NCBI GenBank assembly: GCA_031285415.1
Contig: JAITWF010000173.1
Span: forward strand, 1 to 9,416
Direction of reading: 5' to 3'
DNA length: 9,416 bases
Origin: Deferribacteraceae bacterium
Lineage (GTDB): Bacteria > Chrysiogenota > Deferribacteres > Deferribacterales > JAISNW01
The notes under the pieces were generated by a model, which searched no databases, was not told the DNA's origin, and saw only the letters and a program-made list of their open reading frames with translations. A program made the position numbers and the translations under genes. Positions 1 through 6,438 of the stretch are shown here, one piece after another (the stretch's first letter is position 1; every line of letters begins with the position of its first letter).

Positions 1-17
1 AAAAAATAAATATTTTT

Positions 18-43
18 TCGACCCTCCCTCAAGGGGAGGGTGG
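18..43. repeat. partial copy (copy A) of the composite palindromic repeat
   Basis: ACCCTCCC (21-28), loop TCAA (29-32) and GGGGAGGGT (33-41) form a strong hairpin. Read on the minus strand, this segment matches the first hairpin of the two full copies at 2030-2135 and 8686-8807, including the adjoining TCGA. It is therefore a solitary or truncated unit in the opposite orientation. The hairpin is followed by GGTTTTCTT, so on the + strand it could also end transcription coming from upstream of the window. An A/T palindrome (2-8 pairing with 11-17) lies just before it. The repeat relation is seen directly; the terminator role is inferred. Confidence 0.75.
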
Positions 44-50
44 TTTTCTT
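21..50 (+). terminator. possible intrinsic terminator formed by repeat copy A
   Basis: An 8-bp GC-rich stem with a four-base loop ends at base 41 and is followed by GG and then TTTTCTT. This resembles a rho-independent terminator for a gene lying left of the window, although the T-run starts two bases after the stem and is interrupted by C. It sits only about 12 nt before the ychF start, so it would also separate ychF from upstream transcription or form a hairpin in its leader. Confidence 0.35.
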
Positions 51-61
51 ATGGAGTTAAC

Positions 62-1162
62 ATGGGTTTTAGTTGTGGTATTGTAGGTATGCCAAACGTA
101 GGTAAATCTACGATCTTTAACGCACTCTCTAAGGCGCAGAAGGCGGAGAGCGCAAACTATCCATTCTGCACAATCGAGCCCAATAAGAGTATTATTGGCG
201 TTCCAGATGAGCGAATGGTATTTATTACAAAGTATGTTAAACCGAAATCGATCGTGCCAACCACGGTTGAGTTCGTTGATATAGCAGGTCTTGTGCGTGG
301 CGCCAGCAAGGGCGAAGGGCTTGGCAATCAGTTTCTTATGCATATCCGCCAGGTTGAGGCGATCGTGCATGTGGTGCGCTGCTTTGATGATGAAAATATC
401 ACACACGTAGAGGGGACGGTTAACCCTCAAAGAGATATCTCCATAATCAAATCAGAGCTTGTGATTGCAGACCTTGATATCCTTGAGAGGGCGAGCGTTC
501 GCCTATCGAAATCTGCCAAAAGTGGCGACGCTGCGACTAAACGCAAGGCGGAGATACTGGAGGAGCTTGTTAAACACCTCTCCGACAATAAACCGCTCAA
601 AGAGATATTAGATAAAAATCCTGAATATAAAGATGAGATTTCGGAGTATCAACTCTTAACTGATAAACCTGTACTCTATGTAGCAAATGTGGATGAAGAT
701 CACGTTTTAGGTAATATTTCACATGTAGACACCGTGCGAGAGATAGCTAATAAAGAGGGTGCAAAGGTTATCGTACTCTGCGGAAAGATCGAGTGCGACC
801 TTTTAGAGCTTGAAGCCGAAGAGGCGGAGGATTATCTTAAGAGTTTAGGTTTGCAAAAATCTGGACTTGAGACGCTGATTCAGGAGGGATATGACCTTCT
901 AGGATTAGTGACCTACTTTACAGCTGGCGAGAAGGAGGTGCGGGCGTGGACTATCGAAAGAAATACAAACGCACAGAAGGCCGCTGGCAAGATTCACTCT
1001 GATATAGAGAGGGGCTTCATCCGTGCAGAGGTTGTCTCGTATAGCGACTTTGAGGAGCTTAGATCGCTCACATTGGCCAAAGAGAAGGGGAAGATGCGCC
1101 TAGAGGGTAAGGAGTATATCGTTCAGGATGGGGATATTATATACTTTCGCCACAATGTTTAG
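62..1162 (+). CDS. ychF: redox/translation-associated ATPase YchF (Obg-like, OLA1 family)
   Basis: This 366-residue protein has the usual YchF length. It is a cytosolic P-loop ATPase of the Obg group that associates with ribosomes and is linked in the literature to stress responses. The G1 loop GMPNVGKST is at residues 9-17, the switch I region NYPFCTIEPN at 32-41 and the G3 motif DIAG at 73-76. The base-recognition loop reads NVDE (209-212) instead of NKxD, the family hallmark that favours ATP over GTP. A helical insertion lies around residues 125-195. The C-terminal TGS domain spans about 278-364, ending in DGDIIYFRHNV. The start is supported by GGAG at 53-56, five bases before ATG. The gene overlaps the next one by 8 nt, suggesting co-expression. 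Identification is firm. Confidence 0.97.
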   Translation: MGFSCGIVGMPNVGKSTIFNALSKAQKAESANYPFCTIEPNKSIIGVPDERMVFITKYVKPKSIVPTTVEFVDIAGLVRGASKGEGLGNQFLMHIRQVEAIVHVVRCFDDENITHVEGTVNPQRDISIIKSELVIADLDILERASVRLSKSAKSGDAATKRKAEILEELVKHLSDNKPLKEILDKNPEYKDEISEYQLLTDKPVLYVANVDEDHVLGNISHVDTVREIANKEGAKVIVLCGKIECDLLELEAEEAEDYLKSLGLQKSGLETLIQEGYDLLGLVTYFTAGEKEVRAWTIERNTNAQKAAGKIHSDIERGFIRAEVVSYSDFEELRSLTLAKEKGKMRLEGKEYIVQDGDIIYFRHNV

Positions 1163-2021
1163 TAGGAGTTTAATCCTTCTACTGCTATTAGTGGCGACCG
1201 CCTTTGCTCAGGAGGCGCCTAAGGGGATTGAAGATTTTATGGAAGATACAGCCGATCCCGAGGGGCAGATCATTAACCTGCCTGTGGGTGCTGTGCTTTC
1301 AGATAGTCCTCCCTTAGATCATATTATAGAGGGTGTGGGTACCGTTGTGTACTCAACTGTGCCGATACACTCTGCGGCAACGAAAACCTCTAGAATCATT
1401 CGATTTGCGGTGCCTGGCGAGAAGATGATCGTGACTGCAAACAATGAGGACTGGTACAGTATCCGCATGTACAACGGCAGAGAGGGGTTTATCGAGCGAC
1501 GCAATCTTAAGACTGTAAAGGTTTTTTACGATGAGAGCGTCACAACAAACTATATGAATAAACGCCTGAATGTCGAGCTGCACGAGATCGTTAAACGATT
1601 TAATAGGCTGATGAATGAATCAATATTTTTGGAGAAGTTTCAGCTAATCCCACGCATTTTAATATCGAATTCCTCTACAAGGCGTGGTACTATCACGATA
1701 ACGCTAGAGTATAGCGCAGTGGATAGTAGTGGCAATATAATCCCATCACGTCAGGCGAATGTACTTAATAACGAGCTACAGAAGCTTGTTGAGCTGATCT
1801 TTATGAAGATGTTACCAACGAAGGTACAGAACTACGTTATTATAATAAAGAAACCGCTCTTCTCTGATGATGGACACGTTATCAACGTTAGTGGAGAGTA
1901 CGCTACATTGACCCTCAAAGCAGAGGATGCAACGATAGCAAAGATAAAGGAATCGCCGCTACTGACGCTTACAGAGTCTACTATGCCAGTGGATGAGCTG
2001 TTTCGAGAATATCCTTATTAA
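1155..2021 (+). CDS. exported protein with bacterial SH3-like domain, function unknown
   Basis: I do not recognise this 288-residue protein as a named family. The N-terminus MFSRSLILLLLLVATAFA is a Sec signal peptide with a likely signal peptidase I site after residue 18 (AFA|Q). No lipobox cysteine is present, so the protein is probably periplasmic or secreted. Residues about 62-119 look like a bacterial SH3 (SH3b) domain: a VVYSTVPIHSAA entry strand, a V/I-rich core, W100-Y101, then NGREGFIERRNLK. SH3b domains often bind cell-wall peptides, but the ligand here is unknown. The rest (about 130-288) alternates helices and strands without motifs I can name. The start is uncertain: ATG 1155 overlaps ychF by 8 nt and gives a standard signal peptide, but no Shine-Dalgarno precedes it. 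The in-frame ATG at 1128 would add nine residues. Translational coupling to ychF is likely. Confidence 0.8.
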   Translation: MFSRSLILLLLLVATAFAQEAPKGIEDFMEDTADPEGQIINLPVGAVLSDSPPLDHIIEGVGTVVYSTVPIHSAATKTSRIIRFAVPGEKMIVTANNEDWYSIRMYNGREGFIERRNLKTVKVFYDESVTTNYMNKRLNVELHEIVKRFNRLMNESIFLEKFQLIPRILISNSSTRRGTITITLEYSAVDSSGNIIPSRQANVLNNELQKLVELIFMKMLPTKVQNYVIIIKKPLFSDDGHVINVSGEYATLTLKAEDATIAKIKESPLLTLTESTMPVDELFREYPY

Positions 2022-2029
2022 TTATAGAA

Positions 2030-2135
2030 CACCCTTCCCTTGAGGGAGGGTCGAAGCTTTAGCTTCGGGGAGGGGTTGCCCAAAAGACCCCCCACCGAAA
2101 CACTTTGTGTTTCGACTCCCCCTCAAGGGGGAGTG
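2030..2135. repeat. composite palindromic repeat, full copy B
   Basis: This 106-bp element consists of four hairpins. ACCCTTCCC pairs with GGGAGGGT around TTGA (2031-2051). CGAAGC pairs with GCTTCG (2052-2067). CGAAACAC pairs with GTGTTTCG (2096-2114). ACTCCCCC pairs with GGGGGAGT around TCAA (2115-2134). The left half is roughly the reverse complement of the right half, so the whole unit is also a large inverted repeat, and GGGGAGGGG at 2067-2075 can pair with the C-run before 2094. It recurs at 8686-8807, and a fragment lies at 18-43. No coding function is apparent. It lies between the SH3-like gene and moaC and could end or protect transcripts, but that is inference. Confidence 0.9.
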
Positions 2136-2146
2136 ATAAGTACAGC

Positions 2147-2153
2147 GAGGGGA
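2147..2153 (+). promoter_or_regulatory. Shine-Dalgarno of moaC
   Basis: GAGGGGA lies seven bases before the moaC ATG at 2161. It is only 11 bases beyond the last hairpin of repeat copy B, so this ribosome-binding site sits at the edge of the repeat. Confidence 0.6.
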
Positions 2154-2160
2154 TTATAAT

Positions 2161-2643
2161 ATGTCCGACTTCACACATTTTGACGCAGATGGCAAGAGCC
2201 GAATGGTGGATGTAACTGTAAAGGAACCAACAGAGCGCACGGCGTGGGCGTCTGGCACGGTTACTATGCAGCACGATACGTTGAAACGAATTACAGACAA
2301 TACGATCACCAAAGGGAACGTCTTTGAGGTAGCACGTATCGCTGGCATTATGGCAGCAAAGCGTACGCATGAGCTGATCCCCCTCTGTCACCCCCTTGCA
2401 CTAACGGCGGTGACGGTGGATTTTACACCTAATATAGATAGTGGTACCGTCACGATCGACGCCCATGTACGTTTATTCGGCAAAACAGGGGTGGAGATGG
2501 AGGCGTTGACGGCAGTTAGCGTGGCGGCATTAACGATATACGATATGTGCAAAGCGGTTGATAAAGGGATGAGCTTCGGCGATATACGTCTTATGGAAAA
2601 GACTGGCGGCAAAAGCGGCATTTATAAAAGAAACAGTAAGTAG
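2161..2643 (+). CDS. moaC: cyclic pyranopterin monophosphate synthase MoaC
   Basis: MoaC converts the MoaA product (3',8-cyclo-7,8-dihydro-GTP) to cyclic pyranopterin monophosphate, the second step of molybdenum cofactor synthesis, in the cytosol as a hexamer. The 160-residue length equals that of the family. The residues known as catalytic in E. coli MoaC fall at the same positions here: Lys51 (TKGNVF), His77 (LCHPL), Glu112 and Glu114 (GVEMEAL), Asp128 and Lys131 (YDMCKAVDK). The C-terminal EKTGGKSG signature is present. There is no moaA, moaB or moaE next to it, so it is an isolated moa gene flanked on both sides by palindromic repeats. Its presence implies that the organism makes molybdenum- or tungsten-pterin enzymes. 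Identification is firm. Confidence 0.97.
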   Translation: MSDFTHFDADGKSRMVDVTVKEPTERTAWASGTVTMQHDTLKRITDNTITKGNVFEVARIAGIMAAKRTHELIPLCHPLALTAVTVDFTPNIDSGTVTIDAHVRLFGKTGVEMEALTAVSVAALTIYDMCKAVDKGMSFGDIRLMEKTGGKSGIYKRNSK

Positions 2644-2655
2644 TTCTCCTAGTCA

Positions 2656-2728
2656 CGTCACTGCGGACTTGATCCGCAGTCCAGAAATATTATTAATACT
2701 GGATTGCGGCTCGGAGGCCGCAATGACG
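2656..2728. repeat. inverted repeat with hairpin arms between moaC and nadE
   Basis: The left arm (2656-2684) begins CGTCACTGCGG and ends CCAG. The right arm (2699-2728) begins CTGGATTGCGG and ends AATGACG. Each arm is close to the reverse complement of the other, with a 14-nt A/T-rich middle. Each arm also folds by itself: CTGCGG pairs with CCGCAG around ACTTGAT, and TTGCGG pairs with CCGCAA. This matches the general style of the widespread intergenic CGTCATTGCG...CAATCCAG palindromes seen in many bacterial genomes. It is unrelated in sequence to the composite repeat at 2030-2135. No T-run follows closely, so a terminator role is not evident. Confidence 0.85.
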
Positions 2729-2750
2729 AGAATTTTTTATCGGAGGGATA

Positions 2751-3527
2751 ATGCTAGAGATAACCGAAAACACAATAGAGATCCTCATTAAAAATCTACG
2801 CAGCTGGGTGATGGGGACATCTTTTGAGCGTGTCGTAGTGGGGATGTCTGGCGGTATAGACTCTGCACTGGCGGCGGCTCTTGCTGTAGAGGCGTTGGGT
2901 GAGGATAATGTTGTCGCATACTTCCTCCCTTATAAAGAGTCTAACCCAGAGAGCGAAAAAGATGCTAGACTGATGGCGTCTCATCTCGGGATAAAGATGG
3001 AAACGATCGATATAACGCCTATGGCGGAGGCATATCTGGCAGCGAATAGCTTTATATCGCCACTTCGGCTTGGGAACCTTCTCTCACGCATACGCATGAC
3101 GGTTTTATTCGATAGAAGTGCCTTTCATAATGCATTGGTGCTAGGTACAGGCAATAAAAGCGAGCTACTATTGGGGTATATGACCTGGTTTGGTGATAGT
3201 GCCTGCTCTGTGAATCCGCTTGGCGATCTATATAAAACGCAGGTTTGGCGTATGGCAACGATGATGGGGCTACCTAAAAAGCTTATCGAAAAAGCACCCT
3301 CCGCAGATCATAGCAAGGGGCAGACCGATGAAGGGGATCTGGGGTATAGCTACAGAGATATTGATCAACTACTATCGAATATGATCGAGCAGGGGAATAG
3401 CCCTCAACATCTGATTAATGATGGATTAGATCAAAACTTTGTGCGCTCGATCTGTCGCCGATTAGATAAAAATGAATATAAAAGATATGTACCGAAGATT
3501 TTAAGCATAGGGCAAGTAGCAATATAA
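2751..3527 (+). CDS. nadE: NH3-dependent NAD(+) synthetase
   Basis: NadE adenylates the carboxylate of nicotinate adenine dinucleotide with ATP and amidates it to NAD, the last step of NAD synthesis. This 258-residue protein has only the N-type ATP pyrophosphatase domain. The PP-loop SGGIDS is at residues 33-38, GTGNKSE at 132-138, and the P-SADHSKGQTDE loop at 183-194. The N-terminal nitrilase-type glutaminase domain of the long NadE form is absent, so free ammonia, or a separate glutaminase, must supply nitrogen. GGAGG at 2742-2746 precedes the ATG by four bases. The stop overlaps the guaB ribosome-binding site, so nadE probably leads the nadE-guaB-argJ transcript. Identification is firm. 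Confidence 0.95.
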   Translation: MLEITENTIEILIKNLRSWVMGTSFERVVVGMSGGIDSALAAALAVEALGEDNVVAYFLPYKESNPESEKDARLMASHLGIKMETIDITPMAEAYLAANSFISPLRLGNLLSRIRMTVLFDRSAFHNALVLGTGNKSELLLGYMTWFGDSACSVNPLGDLYKTQVWRMATMMGLPKKLIEKAPSADHSKGQTDEGDLGYSYRDIDQLLSNMIEQGNSPQHLINDGLDQNFVRSICRRLDKNEYKRYVPKILSIGQVAI

Positions 3528-3539
3528 AGGAGCAAAATA

Positions 3540-5027
3540 ATGACATATGCGGAGTATGTAGCTAGAAAGATCACGTATGAGGCACTGACATTTGATGATG
3601 TGCTGGTTGTGCCTGCAAGAAGCAGCGTTTTACCATATGAGGTATCTACTAAAACTAAGCTGACAAACAAAATCGAGCTGCAAATTCCACTTGTTACCGC
3701 TGCGATGGACACTGTAACAGAGGCAAAGATGGCGATAGCGATCGCTCAAGAGGGGGGGATCGGATTTATACACAAAAACCTCTCTATCGAGCGGCAGGCG
3801 GATGAGGTCGATAAGGTAAAACGCTCTGAAACGGGGATGATAGTTGATCCGATCACCATCGAGCCTGATAGAACCGTTGCTGAAGCGCAGATGGTTATGG
3901 CAAAGTATAAGATAAGCGGCGTGCCAGTCGTAAAAAATCAGAAGCTACTTGGGATACTGACAAACCGAGACCTACGCTTTGTGAAAGATCTTGGACATAA
4001 AGTTTCTGACTATATGACGAGCAAAAATCTTGTTACTGTGCCTGTGGGAACCTCATTTGAAAGTGCTGTGGAGAAGCTTCACGAGCATAGAATTGAAAAA
4101 CTCCTTGTAGTGGATGATAAGTACAGCCTAAAGGGGCTTATCACCATCAAAGATATAAATAAACGTTTAAAATATCCACTTGCCTCTAAAGACGCAATGG
4201 GCAGACTGCTTGCTGGTGCGGCAGTTGGCGTTGGCGATGGTTATATGGACAGAGTTGACACTCTGGTGAATATGAAGGTGGATGTGATCACCGTCGACAC
4301 CGCCCACGGACACTCAAAGAAGGTTATAGAGGCGGTTGCCGCTATAAAGCGTAAATATCCAGATCTGCAACTTATCGCTGGCAACGTTGCCACAGCAGAG
4401 GCTACAAAGGCGTTAGCTGACGTTGGCGCAGATTGCGTAAAGGTCGGTATCGGGCCTGGCTCAATCTGTACTACACGAGTGGTTGCAGGGATCGGCGTGC
4501 CACAGGTGACAGCTATTATGGACTGTGCTGCAATGGCTGCGCAGGTGGGGATACCGATAATCGCTGACGGCGGTATAAAGTACTCTGGTGATATCGTGAA
4601 GGCTATCGCCGCAGGGGCAAACGTCGTGATGATGGGATCGCTATTTGCTGGTACCTACGAGGCTCCTGGCGATATAGAGCTTTATCAGGGGCGTAGTTAT
4701 AAGGTTTATAGAGGTATGGGATCTGTTAGCGCTATGAAAGATGGCAGTAAAGATAGATACTTTCAGGATGGCGTATCGGATAATAAATTTGTGCCAGAGG
4801 GGATCGAGGGGCGTGTGCAGTATCGAGGCGAGCTATCGCAGACGGTATTGCAGCTTGTTGGCGGTCTCCGCTCTGGTATGGGGTATGCAGGTTGCGCTAC
4901 GATCGATGAACTTCGAGAGAACTCGAAATTTGTACGTATAACAAGCTCTGGACTTGTAGAGAGCCACGTCCATGACGTGCAGATAACGAAAGAGGCTCCA
5001 AACTACTGGATGAAAAACGGTAATTAA
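3540..5027 (+). CDS. guaB: inosine-5'-monophosphate dehydrogenase
   Basis: IMP dehydrogenase oxidises IMP to XMP with NAD, the committed step to guanine nucleotides, as a cytosolic tetramer. At 495 residues it has the full bacterial form. The N-terminal segment contains LTFDDVLVVPA, and a tandem CBS pair (about residues 100-213) interrupts the TIM barrel, where it usually mediates nucleotide regulation. The active-site loop GPGSICTTR contains the catalytic Cys310. Downstream are GGIKYSGDIVKA, the YRGMGSVSAMK phosphate-binding segment, and the mobile flap with DRYFQ and VPEGIEGRVQYRG. AAAGGAG at 3526-3532 overlaps the nadE stop codon and precedes the ATG by seven bases, which indicates coupled translation. 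argJ follows after 1 nt. Identification is firm. Confidence 0.98.
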   Translation: MTYAEYVARKITYEALTFDDVLVVPARSSVLPYEVSTKTKLTNKIELQIPLVTAAMDTVTEAKMAIAIAQEGGIGFIHKNLSIERQADEVDKVKRSETGMIVDPITIEPDRTVAEAQMVMAKYKISGVPVVKNQKLLGILTNRDLRFVKDLGHKVSDYMTSKNLVTVPVGTSFESAVEKLHEHRIEKLLVVDDKYSLKGLITIKDINKRLKYPLASKDAMGRLLAGAAVGVGDGYMDRVDTLVNMKVDVITVDTAHGHSKKVIEAVAAIKRKYPDLQLIAGNVATAEATKALADVGADCVKVGIGPGSICTTRVVAGIGVPQVTAIMDCAAMAAQVGIPIIADGGIKYSGDIVKAIAAGANVVMMGSLFAGTYEAPGDIELYQGRSYKVYRGMGSVSAMKDGSKDRYFQDGVSDNKFVPEGIEGRVQYRGELSQTVLQLVGGLRSGMGYAGCATIDELRENSKFVRITSSGLVESHVHDVQITKEAPNYWMKNGN

Positions 5028-5028
5028 T

Positions 5029-6243
5029 ATGGAATTCAATATAATCGAAAATGGTGGAGTATGCACCCCTCTTGGCTTTGCGGCGGCGTCTTGCGTTGCC
5101 GACATTAAGGGTAAAGGGAAGGGGAATACCGACTTGGCGGTGCTTGTGAGCGACGCTATATGCCAAACGGCGGCGGTATTTACCACTAATATAGTAACGG
5201 CGGCACCAGTTCAGTACGACAAAGCTCTCCTTGCGAAGGGCAGGGAGTTTATGGGGATAGTCGTTAATAGCGGCAACGCCAACGCCTGCACAGGCAAACA
5301 GGGCTTTATCGACTGTGAAGCGATCTCTGCGGCGGTGGAGAATGAGCTAGAGCTTCCTAAAGGCTCGATCCTTGCCGCCTCTACAGGGGTTATCGGCAAC
5401 CGACTTCCAGCGGATAAGATAATCGCTCATATTCCAGCGCTATGCGAAGAGATAGACGACGACGGCGGTAGCGCATTCGCAAAGGCTATCATGACAACCG
5501 ATACAGTTTCGAAGGAGCTTGCACTGCTCGTCGAGACCGATAAAGGGAGCTTTGTGATCGGCGGAACGTGCAAGGGTGCAGGGATGATGTCGCCCTCAAT
5601 GGCTACAATGCTAGCATTTGTCACTACAGACGCTGATATATCGGCTGATAGATTGCAAAAAATGCTTAACGTAGCCTCGGAAGCTTCATTTAATAGTATA
5701 AACGTCGATGGCGATATGAGTACAAACGATACGCTGCTGGCATTTGCAAACGGTATGTCGGATGTAGCGATCGATGATAGCAATAGCGCACTCTTCCAAG
5801 AGGCTCTGAACTACCTCTGCAAAGAGCTTGCACTGATGATAGTTCGAGACGCAGAGGGTGCCTCCAAGATGGTGACTATAATGGTGAAGGGGGCGAAAAG
5901 CGACGCAGATGCTAAACTTTGCGCCATGAAGCTATCGAATTCGCCGCTAGTAAAGACGATGTTTGCAGGCTCTGATCCGAATTGGGGCAGGCTTATGTGT
6001 ACAGCTGGCTACAGCGGCGCACAGTTCGACCCTGAGAAGGTCTCGATCTGGTTTAACGACCTACACTATGTGAAAGATTCCACCCTTATCGATCCAGCGT
6101 TGGAGGATAAGGCGTACGCTATTATGAAGGAGCCAGAGTTCACGATTACGCTGGACTTAGGGGCAGGTGATGGCGTAGGAACATATTATACATGCGATCT
6201 AACTAAAGAGTATGTAGCGATAAACGCAGATTACAGAAGTTAA
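5029..6243 (+). CDS. argJ: glutamate N-acetyltransferase / ornithine acetyltransferase ArgJ
   Basis: ArgJ transfers the acetyl group from N-acetylornithine to glutamate, making ornithine and regenerating N-acetylglutamate in the cyclic arginine pathway. It is made as a precursor that cleaves itself into two chains. This 404-residue protein shows the cleavage motif MATMLAF, with Thr193 as the new N-terminal nucleophile of the beta chain. The oxyanion pair is Thr119-Gly120 in AASTGVIG. VVNSGNANACTG, KGAGMMSPSM and SDPNWGR are further family signatures. Whether it also uses acetyl-CoA (bifunctional form) cannot be told from sequence. The ATG follows the guaB stop by one base, with no clear Shine-Dalgarno, so translation is probably coupled to guaB. 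No other arg gene is nearby. Identification is firm. Confidence 0.97.
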   Translation: MEFNIIENGGVCTPLGFAAASCVADIKGKGKGNTDLAVLVSDAICQTAAVFTTNIVTAAPVQYDKALLAKGREFMGIVVNSGNANACTGKQGFIDCEAISAAVENELELPKGSILAASTGVIGNRLPADKIIAHIPALCEEIDDDGGSAFAKAIMTTDTVSKELALLVETDKGSFVIGGTCKGAGMMSPSMATMLAFVTTDADISADRLQKMLNVASEASFNSINVDGDMSTNDTLLAFANGMSDVAIDDSNSALFQEALNYLCKELALMIVRDAEGASKMVTIMVKGAKSDADAKLCAMKLSNSPLVKTMFAGSDPNWGRLMCTAGYSGAQFDPEKVSIWFNDLHYVKDSTLIDPALEDKAYAIMKEPEFTITLDLGAGDGVGTYYTCDLTKEYVAINADYRS

Positions 6244-6363
6244 AAATCTTTTATATTGCGCACTGCGTCGTTATTTTTTAAAACTAAATCCTCATGTACC
6301 AGTAAGTACACTCCGGTTTAGTTTTTAAAAGCCGCCTAGCATTGCATCAATCTAAAAGATTTT
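6243..6363. repeat. 121-bp long imperfect palindrome (MITE-like), abutting the argJ stop
   Basis: The 16-nt ends, AAAATCTTTTATATTG (6243-6258) and CAATCTAAAAGATTTT (6348-6363), are inverted repeats with a single mismatch. Inside, ACTAAATCC (6283-6291) pairs with GGTTTAGT (6315-6322) with one bulged T, and TGTAC/GTACA form an innermost short stem near 6295-6310. The whole 121 bp can fold back as one long interrupted hairpin. The first base is the last base of the argJ stop codon. There is no open reading frame, so if it is mobile it is non-autonomous. It is a different family from the other repeats in the window. The role is inferred only: a MITE-like element or a processed 3' hairpin. Confidence 0.75.
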
Positions 6364-6382
6364 ATAGGGGATGAGTCGAATT

Positions 6383-6410
6383 GTAGGGGCGGGGTCAGCT
6401 CGCCCTATTT
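6383..6410. repeat. short GC-rich repeat-like stretch upstream of uvrC
   Basis: GTAGGGGCGGGGTCAGCTCG followed by CCCTATTT contains a self-complementary pair, GGGGCG with CGCCC, around the centre. It resembles a short, decayed example of the common intergenic GTAGGGGCG...CGCCC type repeats of many bacteria. There is only one copy in this window, so the assignment rests on resemblance. The remaining bases from 6364 to 6438 hold only the uvrC leader. Confidence 0.35.
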
Positions 6411-6413
6411 AGT

Positions 6414-6418
6414 AGGAG
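6414..6418 (+). promoter_or_regulatory. Shine-Dalgarno AGGAG misplaced for the uvrC start
   Basis: AGGAG is a good ribosome-binding site, but the only standard in-frame start codon, TTG 6439, lies 20 bases downstream. At normal spacing the in-frame codon is ATA 6424 (five bases away), and a TTG at 6428 (nine bases away) is out of frame with uvrC. No ATG, GTG or other TTG occurs in frame between the stop at 6337 and 6439. Confidence 0.5.
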
Positions 6419-6438
6419 CTAATATATTTGAGATCAAC

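Noticed and set aside
29..430. 133-codon minus-strand reading frame opposite ychF
   Set aside because: It is fully explained as the shadow of ychF and of repeat copy A; the protein resembles no family.
1128..1154. upstream ATG 1128 as the start of the SH3-like protein
   Set aside because: It would put nine extra, partly hydrophobic residues before a standard signal peptide and overlap ychF by 35 nt; ATG 1155 gives a typical signal peptide. It is not fully excluded.
2059..2391. 110-codon reading frame on the minus strand across the repeat and the moaC start
   Set aside because: It covers the palindromic repeat and is antisense to a well-supported moaC; the encoded residues are low in recognisable motifs and it has no ribosome-binding site.
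4833..5186. minus-strand reading frame over the guaB-argJ junction
   Set aside because: It is antisense to two firm genes with conserved motifs in the region; no promoter or ribosome-binding site seen.
6371..6412. short reading frame from ATG 6371 before uvrC
   Set aside because: It ends at TAG after 13 codons, out of frame with uvrC, and has no ribosome-binding site at good spacing; a leader-peptide role has no support.
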